Shown here piece after piece: positions 1-7,619 of a stretch of DNA of 64,000 nt. Within the stretch, counting starts at the first letter, position 1, and each line of letters begins with the position of its first letter. The DNA is from Ensifer canadensis (GTDB lineage: Bacteria; Pseudomonadota; Alphaproteobacteria; Rhizobiales; Rhizobiaceae), in contig NZ_CP083371.1 in NCBI RefSeq assembly GCF_017488845.2, positions 930,001 through 994,000 on the forward strand, read 5' to 3'. The position numbers and the translations under genes are program-made. Under the pieces are notes generated by a model that did no database searches, was not told the origin of the DNA, and saw only the letters and a program-made list of their open reading frames with translations.

Positions 1-170
1 GCGATGTATTTTTCATGTGCGGTTAGCTTAACCATTAGCTTGTCGGCATCTCTGGTGCGGCCATTGGCAATTGCGTCCTGGATCTGCTTAGCGATGCTGT
101 CCCTTTGAGCCAAATAGTTCCTCGCAAACAGTACTACCGTCGATGTATGTGACCTATCGGTGTCGCTCAC
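1..170 (-). CDS. Unknown small protein, N-terminal part (cut by window edge)
   Basis: Reading leftwards from a GTG at 170 there is an open frame of 56 codons up to the window edge, beginning VSDTDRSHTSTVVLFARN. A GGAGAAA ribosome site lies about 8 bases before the GTG. The visible part is polar and probably helical (AQRDSIAKQIQDAI) with no motif I recognise. The good ribosome site and protein-like composition make it more likely a real gene than chance. The C-terminus and total length are unknown. Confidence 0.55.
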   Translation of the reverse strand, partial: MSDTDRSHTSTVVLFARNYLAQRDSIAKQIQDAIANGRTRDADKLMVKLTAHEKYI

Positions 171-920
171 GCTTACGTTTCTCCGGTTCTTGATTCCTCT
201 GCATCCCCAATCCCAATTGCGTCAAACATGGTTGAAACTGTGACCAAAGCGACGCTTGCTTATCAAGATCGATAGTACCCCGGCGTCATCTGCAGCAACG
301 AACCTCGATAAGCCGTCAAGCCGACTGGTGCCTCCGCTCACACTGGACGGGCCGTCGGGAAGTCTTGAGACCGAGGCGGCTAGCTTTTGGGGCGGTGTTG
401 AAATGAGGTTGGCTGCGATGCCCACAAGGCCTTGCTGCCGGTCGAGAGCCTCGGACGTTTCTTCAACCTGCAGGATAATCACATTCGCGCTTTCCGGCTA
501 GAAGTCGAAAGGCTGACGGTGGAATCAGCGAGATCGTTGCCTGGGCTGAACGGATTCGGGGCAATCCCGGCCCTTGGACGACAACACGCCGCAAGCAAGT
601 GCCATGGCGACGCTCAACTGGGAGCATGCGCGGACTGTTCCACGACCGGCTGGTTACGCACCACACCAGGCATCTGGACACGCTTTCGCTGAATTTCGAA
701 GAACGCCTGTTGCGCGCGCAACTAAAGCAATCATCTGGAGCGTTGAATTTCTTGCTTATCCTCAACAGCTCGGCATCAACCCTGGAGAGGTCCGAGGGGG
801 GCATAGCTCATGCGATATTCGGAGAAAATGTTGGAAAGAACTTCTCGGTGCGCAGATAGCGCTGCTTTCAATTCTTTCATTTCTTGACTGTGCATATTAG
901 GCTCCGGGCGGAAATTATAA
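171..920. other. No supportable gene
   Basis: Several overlapping short frames exist on both strands, but none has a convincing ribosome site or recognisable family. The plus strand at about 500-860 reads as broken protein-like stretches in more than one frame, which suggests decayed coding DNA that I cannot name. Confidence 0.4.
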
Positions 921-1082
921 TCAGTTGAGATCGAAACTGTCTCGCTTGAGCCCCAGGTCTTCCTTGAACCGCTGATCCCAAGGGTTGAAGAAGCAGACAT
1001 CGCTGCCTTCGCCAAACAGCGGGGCGTCAGCCTGCTGATCCGACCTCTTCTGCTCGCGCCGTTCGTTGGCGTCCTTTTTCAT
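921..1082 (-). CDS. Small acidic/basic hypothetical protein, 53 aa
   Basis: An ATG at 1082 preceded by AGGAGAGGTAG, a near-perfect ribosome site, opens a 53-residue frame ending at 921. The protein starts MKKDANERREQKRSDQQ, a very charged N-terminus, followed by a more conserved-looking segment, DVCFFNPWDQRFKEDLGL. There is no signal peptide or membrane segment. I do not recognise the family. The strong ribosome site and non-random composition are the evidence that it is real. Confidence 0.7.
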   Translation of the reverse strand: MKKDANERREQKRSDQQADAPLFGEGSDVCFFNPWDQRFKEDLGLKRDSFDLN

Positions 1083-1314
1083 CTACCTCTCCTTGCATTA
1101 GGCCAGCTTTGAACACATTGAGGGAGAATTTTCAACTCAGGATTATGTCAATTTGTACTGGTTCATGAGTGCTAACCAAGGACAAACACCCAATGATCCC
1201 ACCACGGCGTGGCAGCGCCCGCCGCTCTCGATAGCCCGGACAGGAGCGCGGCATAACTCAAGCCTATGCGACTATCGCTTGATTTCGGGCAACTACGGCG
1301 CGCATACTAAAGGG

Positions 1315-1515
1315 ATGGCGGACCTACTGCGTAAGATAATCGATGTCGCGATGTTCGGATCGACAGAGTCCTCCGAACTGCAAGCTCTCGATGAAGAGCG
1401 AAAGTTCATGCTGAAACAATATCAATTGGGCTTGATCCCGGAAACCGATTGGCGGGAACTGCTCGACAATGATCCCGTCCTCTCAGCGCACCTTAGCGGC
1501 CGCGGCGTGCGCTGA
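1315..1515 (+). CDS. Hypothetical protein, 66 aa
   Basis: The frame is open from 1153, but the protein-like part starts at the ATG at 1315 (MADLLRKIIDVAMFG) and ends at 1515. It is amphipathic and probably helical throughout, with an acidic middle (ALDEERKFMLKQYQLGL). The family is unknown. Upstream residues in the longer frame look like untranslated DNA, so I prefer the short form. A likely terminator follows about 100 bases downstream. Confidence 0.5.
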   Translation: MADLLRKIIDVAMFGSTESSELQALDEERKFMLKQYQLGLIPETDWRELLDNDPVLSAHLSGRGVR

Positions 1516-1611
1516 GTAGCAGAAAAGTTGGTGAGTTGTGTCGTTGCGCTATTGCGATCAGGTTTGAATTGAGCAACATCGTAGCGTCTGTGAATTCGAA
1601 CGCTCAGACGG

Positions 1612-1648
1612 GGCCCCTTTCTCTTGCTTGCAGGAGAGGGGGCCTTTT
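1612..1648 (+). terminator. Probable rho-independent terminator
   Basis: GGCCCCTTTCTC and GAGAGGGGGCC form a stem with one internal mismatch, with a loop of about 10 bases and a TTTT run directly after it. It could end the small plus-strand gene at 1315-1515. Confidence 0.5.
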
Positions 1649-1697
1649 CGTTTCCACATGCGTTGCGACGCTAGACAAGCGAACCGTCAGAGCGGCT

Positions 1698-2290
1698 TCA
1701 AAGTCCGGCCATCGTACGCATTTTCTGGAGCCTCGGCGTCCGAAGGGGCTGCTGGCGGCGTCTTTCAAGCCACGATGCTACCGCCAACCGTACCAGGCAG
1801 CCAACGACGAATGTTATTCCTTGAATCGGCAGCGCAATGTTTGTCTTGGCTTGCATTAGTGCCTTGGCAATGCAGACCGGAAGGGTGCCGATGGAAAAAA
1901 CAGGAAGGCTATGCCTGCCGGCTGCACAGACCATTTGGAAGGGAACGATGCGGAGGTTCCATGCGAGATACAGGATCGCCAGCACATTTAAGATGCGCAG
2001 CGGGCCACTGTTCGTTTTGGAGACCAACTGATGGTACAGTTCACCGAGCGGCGGATCTACATGACCAAGATATACGGCCAGGTTTGTTGGGATGGCCGCC
2101 AGCGCAAAAAAAACGGGCTGCAAAGAACACTGAACGATTGTAGCGTAGCACAGGTTCCGACCGCTTCATTCTGATGCCAATCACGATCCCGATCACAAAG
2201 AGAAACTGCCACGAAAACGGGTCGAAATACCAATGGCGGTCTTCTTGCGCCCAGTTCGGGCAGAATCGTTATTTTCTGATGGGCGCCAAC
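1698..2290 (-). pseudogene. opgC: OpgC-family fragment (osmoregulated periplasmic glucan modification)
   Basis: The minus strand reads as the C-terminal half of an OpgC-type membrane acyltransferase, which succinylates periplasmic glucans. From about 2225 one frame gives RHWYFDPFSWQFLFVIG, the conserved 'WYF-P-WQ' part of the family. After a frameshift near 2130 a second frame (141 residues, to 1698) gives PVFFALAAIPTNLAVYLG and further hydrophobic segments. The N-terminal half, with most membrane segments, is missing. The truncation and at least one frameshift mean it is not functional. The family call rests on remembered motifs. Confidence 0.7.
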
Positions 2291-2338
2291 CGGTTCATTT
2301 TTAATGAAATCGCCGCACGCTCTGCCGCGCCATCTCAA

Positions 2339-2395
2339 TCATAGCCCATCTGCCTGCTCCGCCGGGCTCATGCCGTTAGTGTGATGATCGGCCAT
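2339..2395 (-). repeat. 57-bp micro-ORF repeat, copy 1
   Basis: This stretch encodes an 18-residue peptide of pattern MADHHxxGMxPxExADGL with its stop overlapping a following ATG (ATGA). A second copy with the same length and ends lies at 51855-51911 on the same strand. Upstream and downstream sequences differ between the two sites, so the conserved unit is little longer than the peptide itself. Confidence 0.6.
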
Positions 2396-2459
2396 GCCCC
2401 AACAACGAGGAAACGCCGATCAACGCGGGCGCGTCTGGAGTAGGCCAGCTTGGCAACTC

Positions 2460-2651
2460 TCATGTTGTCGGGTCGCTTATCAATCGAACTGCTTCGCATT
2501 GTTTGCCGCAGCTTTCGATCACGATTGCCAGGCAACGTTGCCTCTCTAGCATCATAGCCTCTGCGACCATCTTTAAAGGGTCACGCTGACCACGCGAGAG
2601 GTGGCGAGCCGAAACGCTCCACGCTGCCTGTGCTATGTCGTCTGGAACCAT
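2460..2651 (-). CDS. Hypothetical protein, 63 aa
   Basis: An ATG at 2651 follows a GAGG-type ribosome site about 7 bases upstream. The 63-residue product begins MVPDDIAQAAWSVSARHL and contains an alanine/methionine-rich helix (KMVAEAMMLERQRCLAIV) with two cysteines near the C-terminus. There is no signal peptide. It resembles short helical proteins common on rhizobial plasmids, but I cannot name a family. Confidence 0.5.
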   Translation of the reverse strand: MVPDDIAQAAWSVSARHLSRGQRDPLKMVAEAMMLERQRCLAIVIESCGKQCEAVRLISDPTT

Positions 2652-3008
2652 AATGCGCCTCAGTTGAATTCAACCAAGCGTAGGCCCTCGAGCTTTCGTG
2701 AGGGTTGCGTGCCAAATCCGTCCAAAAAGGAAATGACATAGACATGAATCAGCATCAGGTGGCGCGGGCTATCGATGCCAGACTTCCCGTGGCTGCCTCC
2801 ACCACTGGACAACGCGATCTTGGTGTCATGAGCGTTCTTCATAATCCGATGGACCTGACAGTCAGGTTGATGGCGACCGCGAGGCGATATCCGACAGCCA
2901 TTTTTTTTGGTCGCCTAGACGACCCTTGAGATGCTTCTGACCCGCACATTTGCGGGGTAGAATAATGTGTGCGTGCCGCTATCGTTGGCCCTTTCCAAGG
3001 GGGCCAAC

Positions 3009-3299
3009 ATGCATGAACATCATATTCCTGCGTTCGTCGCGGACGTCATCGCAATCGGTTGCAACATCTGGGCAGTTGGTGATGACATGTACATTTTTGG
3101 CGATTCCGATCTGCCGGTGGAAAACTTCGAGCGGATCGCCCCGGAACTCGACCGAATTCAGCGGCAGTACGGGCCACGTGACCACCTGAAGCTTGCGATT
3201 ATCGCGTACCTGCGCTCGACTGGCAGACACTCAACGGTCGATGAGCTTGTTGCGCAGGTTCACTCGCACTTACGCCACGATCACAAGCCGACAACATAG
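3009..3299 (+). CDS. Hypothetical protein, 96 aa
   Basis: The ATG at 3009 is chosen over the earlier one at 2967 because AAGGGGG stands 5 bases before it. The product starts MHEHHIPAFVADVIAIG and has a central acidic segment (IFGDSDLPVENFERIA) followed by basic helices ending in HLRHDHKPTT. It is a soluble small protein of unknown function. The gene stands alone: the next 300 bases carry no gene and a repeat begins at 3571. Confidence 0.7.
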   Translation: MHEHHIPAFVADVIAIGCNIWAVGDDMYIFGDSDLPVENFERIAPELDRIQRQYGPRDHLKLAIIAYLRSTGRHSTVDELVAQVHSHLRHDHKPTT

Positions 3300-3570
3300 G
3301 TCCATAGCCTCCGCTCCCTTTCACCGTGGACTGCGTGGGAGGTTTGCTGTGGGCCGTTGACGGCCGTACCACGCGGGCGGACCGGCCCGAGTATGCACTC
3401 GGTGTTCATTGTGATCGGAGCCCAGTTGTTTTTAGTTTTGCACTGCCAGAGAATGGTGGTCTCGCCGGCCGGTACAGCGTTGGTATCGGCCAATGTGAGC
3501 GCGGTGTCTCCCTGGCTGCGGCTCGGAATGGTTCTGCTGGCGCCATTCAACCGGTCTGGCGCTCGAGAAA

Positions 3571-3703
3571 GCGGAGCGGCTTGCCGGGGGTAGTCGGTCC
3601 CGGTTCCCGGCCTGCGGCCGGCGCTTGCGCTGAACCTCCTGCGGCGACCCTTTTAACCGGTCAAGCCGCGCGCGAACGGGCTCTGGCCGCGATGGCGGCC
3701 GCC
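3571..3703. repeat. ~133-bp GC-rich dispersed repeat, copy A
   Basis: This GC-rich stretch recurs almost exactly at 33755-33889 in the same orientation. It carries internal inverted segments (GGTTCCCGGCCTGCGGCCGG). On the minus strand it reads partly as an Ala/Arg/Pro-rich peptide with a stop in both copies, so it may be an old transposase fragment, but I cannot assign it. Copy A abuts the large duplicated block. Confidence 0.75.
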
Positions 3704-3804
3704 TCCTCCAACTTTGACGTTTGGAGACCCAGATCTTGGAGCTGGAAAGATAGAGACACGTCCAGGCGATCGCAAAGGAGCTGTCGCAAATGCCGTCGTT
3801 CCCA

Positions 3805-3917
3805 CCGTCCCTACGCCAGCATGAACTGGATCAGGTTCAACGGGTCACTGCGCTGCGGTCGAAAGAGCCGATCCGCCCAGCAATATCTCAGCCCCTTGTC
3901 GGGACCCCCCTGGTGAA
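3805..3917 (-). promoter_or_regulatory. TPP riboswitch (THI element), orphan copy
   Basis: On the minus strand the conserved thi-box parts are all present: GGGGCTGAGA, ACCCGTTGAACCTGATCCAG and TGCTGGCGTAGGGA. It is followed by a CTCCAA...TTGGAG hairpin able to hide a ribosome site, as in the copy at 38256. Downstream of it there is no thiamin gene; a GC-rich repeat begins within about 100 bases. It is therefore a riboswitch without a target, left by duplication. Confidence 0.85.
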
Positions 3918-4002
3918 TGAGCCGAGTTGGCCAATGCCGTGCTTTGTCAAGTGTTGCTAGCTTATTCCCAACGGGGACGCTTCGCGAGCAGGGAGGTGAA
4001 GC

Positions 4003-4392
4003 GTGAAGAAGCACGCCACGATTCATTTCGCCTGCAACGATCATCGCGACGGTTCATTCGCAGGAAAGGTCAATTTGGCGGCCTACGCGGAAAACGACTT
4101 GGAAACGCCAGGCATGGCTGAAGTCCGGTTCACCGGTGGCGATGATTTCATTCTTGCGCTTCATTGCTGCCTCGCCCTAAGCCTCAAGCAATGTGTCATC
4201 GCGAGGAAGTTGGCATCGGAGATCTGTCTCCGGTGCCTTGGCAGCCGCATCATCATGCGGGCTCGCCCGATCTTTTCAAAGTCCATTGCGCTCCCAGCCT
4301 GCCGGCTCGGAGGGATTTTCTCCGACAAAACAGAAAGTAGCAACATGAACACGAACCGACGCATCAATGCGGCGGGCCTCGCGCTCGTCTAA
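4003..4392 (+). CDS. Hypothetical protein, probably chimeric at the C-terminus
   Basis: A GTG at 4003 preceded by AGGGAGG opens a 129-residue frame. The first 50 or so residues (MKKHATIHFACNDHRDG, later EVRFTGGDDFILALH) look like a genuine small soluble protein. From about 4160 the frame runs antisense to another short gene, and its last 16 residues are the N-terminus of a lysozyme remnant, ending in that remnant's stop. I infer that the original 3' end was lost and the frame runs on into unrelated DNA. Function unknown. Confidence 0.5.
   Translation: MKKHATIHFACNDHRDGSFAGKVNLAAYAENDLETPGMAEVRFTGGDDFILALHCCLALSLKQCVIARKLASEICLRCLGSRIIMRARPIFSKSIALPACRLGGIFSDKTESSNMNTNRRINAAGLALV
4161..4286 (-). 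CDS. Short 'MD(L/F)E(K/R)IGR' family protein, truncated
   Basis: The ATG at 4286 has GGGAG five bases upstream. The 41-residue product starts MDFEKIGRARMMMRLPRHRR, clearly related to proteins starting at 52494 and 52230 in this window. Those relatives run to about 86 residues, so this copy has lost its C-terminal half. As at 52494, it sits divergently next to a lysozyme-type start (4345), suggesting a conserved gene pair. Function unknown. Confidence 0.5.
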   Translation of the reverse strand: MDFEKIGRARMMMRLPRHRRQISDANFLAMTHCLRLRARQQ

Positions 4393-4420
4393 CGGTGGGA
4401 AGGCATCAAGGAGCATGGCG
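4345..4420 (+). pseudogene. Phage-type lysozyme (GH24) N-terminal remnant
   Basis: MNTNRRINAAGLALV is followed at once by a TAA and then, in frame, RWEGIK. Related remnants at 38493 and 52570 share RRINAAGLALV, and the third continues as a recognisable GH24 lysozyme (KQWEGLK...GYGHT). Only the first ~20 codons survive here. The stop falls at the same codon as in the 38493 copy. Confidence 0.65.
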
Positions 4421-4421
4421 T

Positions 4422-4718
4422 CTAGTAGAACAGGCGCTGCAGCGTGAGCTTTGCTCTCAGGCATGTGGAGGCATCATCTGCAACACTGCAATCAATGTCG
4501 CGAATGTTCTCAAGCGATTCTTTTCTCGCTTCTTCATTGATGTCGCTCAAAGACCTTTCATGGTTGGTGCCGTCCCTGGAAGTGACAGTACACGCATTTC
4601 CCAAACACACCGTCGTGTCCGCCTGAGCGGGCGCGCCCGAGGCGATGAGAGCCACGGTAATAAACGTGCGCATGCAGTTCGACCATTTCTCTTCGGTAGA
4701 TCGCCGTACCGCATCCAT
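4422..4718 (-). CDS. Small secreted cysteine-containing protein, copy A
   Basis: The ATG at 4718 follows GGGGGA by 5 bases and gives 98 residues; an internal Met at 4673 would give 83. A signal peptide is visible (hydrophobic core FITVALIASGAPAQA, cleavage likely after AQA), followed by a periplasmic domain with four cysteines (VCLGNACTV, DCSVADDASTCL) and a charged helical middle. It is nearly identical to the protein at 38563-38859, from which it arose by the block duplication. Function unknown; two disulfides are plausible. Confidence 0.75.
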   Translation of the reverse strand: MDAVRRSTEEKWSNCMRTFITVALIASGAPAQADTTVCLGNACTVTSRDGTNHERSLSDINEEARKESLENIRDIDCSVADDASTCLRAKLTLQRLFY

Positions 4719-5069
4719 CAGAGTCCCCCGTCTCGAGTGGTTCTCGGTGCAACGCCCGGTCGGTAATTGGCCAACATCACTAGTAAAAAGGAAAATCCGA
4801 ATGAGCGCCATATCTGTATCTGTGCAGCAAAGCGAAAGGGCCGGTCAATGCAAGCAACCTCACCTCCCTCATGATCGCGCTGCTGCTATCACGTTTTGGA
4901 AGTGGCCAACGGTGAAGCTCGGGAATTTGGTGGGAAAACGACGCGCAGTTGTTTGCATCCCGCGGCCGGGTCCAGGTCGTTTTCTACGATAAGTTTTGAA
5001 TTCGATTTTGTTCCCGCAGCGAGTTAGCATCTGGTCGCTAATACACGCCATCACGGTTCGGAGGGAAAC

Positions 5070-5210
5070 ATGAATATTTCGCGTCGAGCATTCACGACAT
5101 CTGCGTGTGCGGGGCTCGCTATGGGGATCTTAGCGGGGCCTGTTGTTGCGCAGGGACGGTTCGATCGGCGACGAGCTGCTGGGACGGACCGACTTCTGGA
5201 CAGCGCTTGA
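5070..5210 (+). pseudogene. Tat-type signal peptide of a truncated exported protein
   Basis: ATG at 5070 with GGAGGG just upstream encodes MNISRRAFTTSACAGLAMG, a clear twin-arginine signal (SRRAF) with hydrophobic core and an AQ cleavage region. The frame ends after 46 residues, immediately before group II intron-derived sequence. An exported, probably cofactor-containing protein has evidently lost everything after its signal peptide. Confidence 0.65.
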
Positions 5211-5216
5211 AGCCCT

Positions 5217-5723
5217 TTGGCGAAACGAAGAATTGACCCCCTCGTTCTGAAGCGAGGAGAGATGGATGACGATCTCGAGATTGGCCGGTTCGCGGCTTTG
5301 GCTCGGCAACGGCGTGGCGAGCGAAAGCCCGAGACCTTCGCCTTCCTGGGCTTCATTCACTATTGTGGAGTGACCCGTGATGGCAGGTTTATCGTAAAGC
5401 ACAAGACGGAAGGGAAACGCCTGACGCGAAAGCTGAAGGCGTTGCGCGAGGGAACATGGCGGCACATGCACATGGCGTTGGCTACCCAGCACAAGTGGCT
5501 TGCCGCTGTGCTGCGTGGACACTACGGCTACTACGGCAGGCCGCATAACTATCCCGCGCTCAACGGTTTCTATCAGCAAACACGCCGCATATGGTTCCGC
5601 TGCCTGAGGCGGCGAAGTCAGAAAAGCCGGCGAATGAGTTGGTTGGAATTTGAAATCCTCACCTCACGCTTCGCGCTGCCAGTCCCGCGTATTACTCGAA
5701 CTTGGGCGCAGGCCAGGAGATGA
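5217..5723 (+). pseudogene. ltrA: Group II intron reverse transcriptase/maturase, C-terminal part
   Basis: The 168-residue frame matches the C-terminal region of bacterial group II intron proteins: TFAFLGFIHYCGVTRDG, GRFIVKHKTEGKRLTRKL, then the maturase X-domain segment HYGYYGRPHNYPALNGF and RIWFRCLRRRSQ. Family proteins are about 400-450 residues, so the fingers-palm domains with the YADD site are missing. An intron domain V follows, as expected. The 5' part of the intron is gone, so it is immobile. Confidence 0.85.
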
Positions 5724-5742
5724 CGCGGGTTACCCTCGGGAA

Positions 5743-5776
5743 GAGCCGGGTGCGGGAAATCCGCCCGCCCGGATCT
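5743..5776 (+). ncRNA. Group II intron domain V-like hairpin
   Basis: GAGCCGGGTGCGGGAAATCC and its partner CGCCCGCCCGGATC have the size and fold of intron domain V (short hairpin, GNAA-type loop, AGC-type base triad at the foot). The location about 20 bases after the maturase stop is the normal place. It marks the 3' end of the intron remnant. Confidence 0.65.
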
Positions 5777-5822
5777 GTGAGGGTGAAGCCGAATGGCATA
5801 GCTGCTCGACCATGATCTAGCG

Positions 5823-6080
5823 TTGCCCTACTTCGAGATGTATCGCACTCCGGAATCCGCGTATTCTATGCTTCAACGCGATGACAAAGTGGCCAATTTG
5901 AACTCTGCGCTACGCGTGAAGCGTAGGATAAGGGGCGCGGCATTGGCGTTTCTGCTCGAGCTTGAGCAGATGGACTTTTGGTTGTCTCGGGCCGCTGAAA
6001 CGTTGAGTGCTGCTCAAGACGTGCATCTCGATCAATTCGAGCAATTCGCAAGCGCACTCGTTGCTCATCGCAACAATTGA
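5823..6080 (+). CDS. Hypothetical protein, up to 85 aa
   Basis: The frame is open from 5823; an internal Met at 5868 gives the more protein-like 70-residue form (MLQRDDKVANLNSALRVK). It is helical and soluble, with a leucine-rich middle (ALAFLLELEQMDFWLSRA). Neither start has a clear ribosome site. An opposing minus-strand frame exists but has poorer composition. Family unknown. Confidence 0.35.
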   Translation: MPYFEMYRTPESAYSMLQRDDKVANLNSALRVKRRIRGAALAFLLELEQMDFWLSRAAETLSAAQDVHLDQFEQFASALVAHRNN

Positions 6081-6194
6081 GGGACCTCTCCCCACGCCGC
6101 TTACACAGAGCAGCTCAAATCTAGCGCCCTTTTCGCTTTGAAGGTAAGCGCGAATTTCCCCGCACCTTCTGTGATTGAGTGAGCTTCGGCATGA

Positions 6195-6221
6195 GGTGTC
6201 CACCTAAAAGAGGTGGACACC
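6195..6221. repeat. Perfect inverted repeat (11-bp arms, 5-bp loop)
   Basis: GGTGTCCACCT and AGGTGGACACC are exact inverted copies around AAAAG, ending three bases before the start of the IS66-type tnpA remnant. It could be the tip of another insertion sequence or a hairpin controlling tnpA translation. There is no T-run, so it is not a typical terminator. Confidence 0.7.
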
Positions 6222-6223
6222 AA

Positions 6224-6418
6224 ATGATGGAAGAAGGTCAAAAACTTGTCGTGCGGCTCGTAGGTCGGAATGGACGAGGCCGGTTCGATCCGGCATCGAA
6301 AGACCGACTTATCGCGGCCTGCCTTGAACCTCGCGCATCAGTATCGGTGGAATGCAATGATGTGGACGCGTTAGCGGCAATAATCGGAGCGTTGGGTCAT
6401 GTTCAAGCTAGGCGCTGA
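6224..6418 (+). pseudogene. IS66 family TnpA with internal deletion
   Basis: The 64-residue frame begins MMEEGQKLVVRLVG and contains RGRFDPASKDRLIAACLEP, the helix-turn-helix region of IS66 TnpA. After PRASVS it jumps to DALAAIIGALGHVQARR, the C-terminal end of TnpA, so 30-60 central codons are missing. The tail overlaps the tnpB start by 20 bases, as in intact IS66 elements. Confidence 0.75.
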
Positions 6419-6734
6419 CCTCAAGGTCTACCTGCATCGTGAACCGATTGACTTTCTGGCTGGCATCAACAGCCTTGCGGTCCTGGTTCAGGAGACGATG
6501 GAACTCGATCCATTTGCTCCTGCAGTTTTTGCGTTCTGCAACCGCCGGCGCGACCGGATGAAGCTCCTTTTCTTCGACCGATCGGGCTTTGTGACCGAGG
6601 ACAAGTTCCGATGGCCGTGCCGTGAGGTGCCGGTCGTCACGCTGACGACCGAGCAGTTCCACTGGGTTCTTGACGGCATTGATATCGATGCGATGGTCCG
6701 TCATCCGGTGCGGCAATACACGGTGGCTGGCTGA
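6399..6734 (+). pseudogene. IS66 family TnpB accessory protein, small internal deletion
   Basis: MFKLGADLKVYLHREPIDF and later AFCNRRRDRMKLLFFDRSGF and PVVTLTTEQFHWVLDGID identify IS66 TnpB (about 117 residues in intact copies, 111 here). About six residues are absent between SGFV and TEDKF, in the conserved loop after the DRSGF motif. The frame is otherwise open. With tnpA and tnpC broken the element cannot move. Confidence 0.8.
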
Positions 6735-6787
6735 CGGCCGCGAGTTGAGCGGTTGACGCGGCGGGGCGGTTCAGATTCAAAACTACG

Positions 6788-6931
6788 ATGAATCGAACCG
6801 GCGAACCTGATGTTGCAGAGTTGAAGGCGCAGTTGGCGGCACATGCTGCCGAAATCGCCGCCCAGGTTGCCGCCATCGGGAAGGTCAGTAAGCGCAATGC
6901 CGAGGGCAAGGTCGGGTCCGGTCGGGTCTGA
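6788..6931 (+). pseudogene. IS66 family transposase TnpC, N-terminal stub
   Basis: The ATG at 6788, about 50 bases after tnpB, gives 47 residues (MNRTGEPDVAELKAQLAAH...) with the coiled-coil start typical of the IS66 transposase, then a stop. The full protein is over 500 residues, so only the leader coiled coil remains. The next ~200 bases show no transposase. Confidence 0.55.
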
Positions 6932-7139
6932 ATGGTTAGCGGCCATCTTCTCCTCCGTCGAAGGGCAGCTGCCGGTATCGTCCACTGCGACGCTGGGCTT
7001 ACCTACCCAACAGGCAACTCCTCCGGGATTGTCCGCCATTCCGGCTCCCAGGCAAGTGAATTTGACCTGAAGTTGCGTGCAATCTTTGCGATATGCCTAA
7101 TCGGAGCCAAGCGCGGTCGTTCCCGCGCCGGGGCAGTCG

Positions 7140-7571
7140 CTAGGTGCGGGGCGTATCAACCAGGAAATCCTGGCGCGTCAGTGCGATGTCGGCAAGCGTG
7201 TAACGGTCGAGGGTGTTCTGGAACGACGACAGCGCGTCGCGCAGCATGCCGGAAAGCTTGCAGCAACGCGTGATCGTGCACTGGTTGCCGGTGGCAAAGC
7301 ATTCGACCAGGGCGAAATCCGGCTCGGTCAGCCGGATCACGTCACCTATGCGGATGTCTTCCGGACGACGTCCGAGCGTCAGCCCGCCCGATCTGCCGCG
7401 AACCGCCGTCAGGTACCCGGCGCGGGTCAGCGTGTTGGCCACCTTGTTGAGATGCGCCTTCGACACGCCGAAGGCGCGTGCTGTTTCCTCGATCGTAAAT
7501 AGCCGGTCCCCAGCGGACGCCGCGAACATCAGCATGCGCAGCGTGTAGTCGGAAAAGTTCGTCAGCCTCAT
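7140..7571 (-). CDS. nsrR: NsrR-type nitric oxide-sensing Rrf2 repressor
   Basis: The start at 7571 (MRLTNFSDYTLRMLMFAA) is preferred over 7592 because GGAG stands 5 bases upstream and NsrR proteins begin this way. The 143-residue protein has an N-terminal winged helix (IEETARAFGVSKAHLNKV, GRSGGLTLGRRPEDI) and the cysteines of an iron-sulfur sensor (VECFATGNQC then RCC, about residues 90-103). NsrR loses DNA binding when NO attacks the cluster. It lies directly downstream of the haemoglobin gene on the same strand (48-base gap), and a palindromic site stands upstream of both, so repression of its own operon is likely. Confidence 0.88.
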   Translation of the reverse strand: MRLTNFSDYTLRMLMFAASAGDRLFTIEETARAFGVSKAHLNKVANTLTRAGYLTAVRGRSGGLTLGRRPEDIRIGDVIRLTEPDFALVECFATGNQCTITRCCKLSGMLRDALSSFQNTLDRYTLADIALTRQDFLVDTPRT

Positions 7572-7619
7572 TTCGCTCCAACCTTTGCGCATGCCGATCC
7601 TGCCGACTGCCCCGGAAGG

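Larger units (their letters stand above)
3706..4890. repeat. Large duplicated block, copy A
   Basis: From the 'ctccaac' at 3706 to about 4890 this region matches 38156-39030 in direct orientation. Shared parts are the TPP riboswitch with its expression platform, a lysozyme N-terminal remnant and a secreted small protein gene. Copy A has about 360 extra bases (roughly 3980-4340) holding two further short genes. Identity is high but not perfect, so the duplication is not brand new. Confidence 0.9.
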
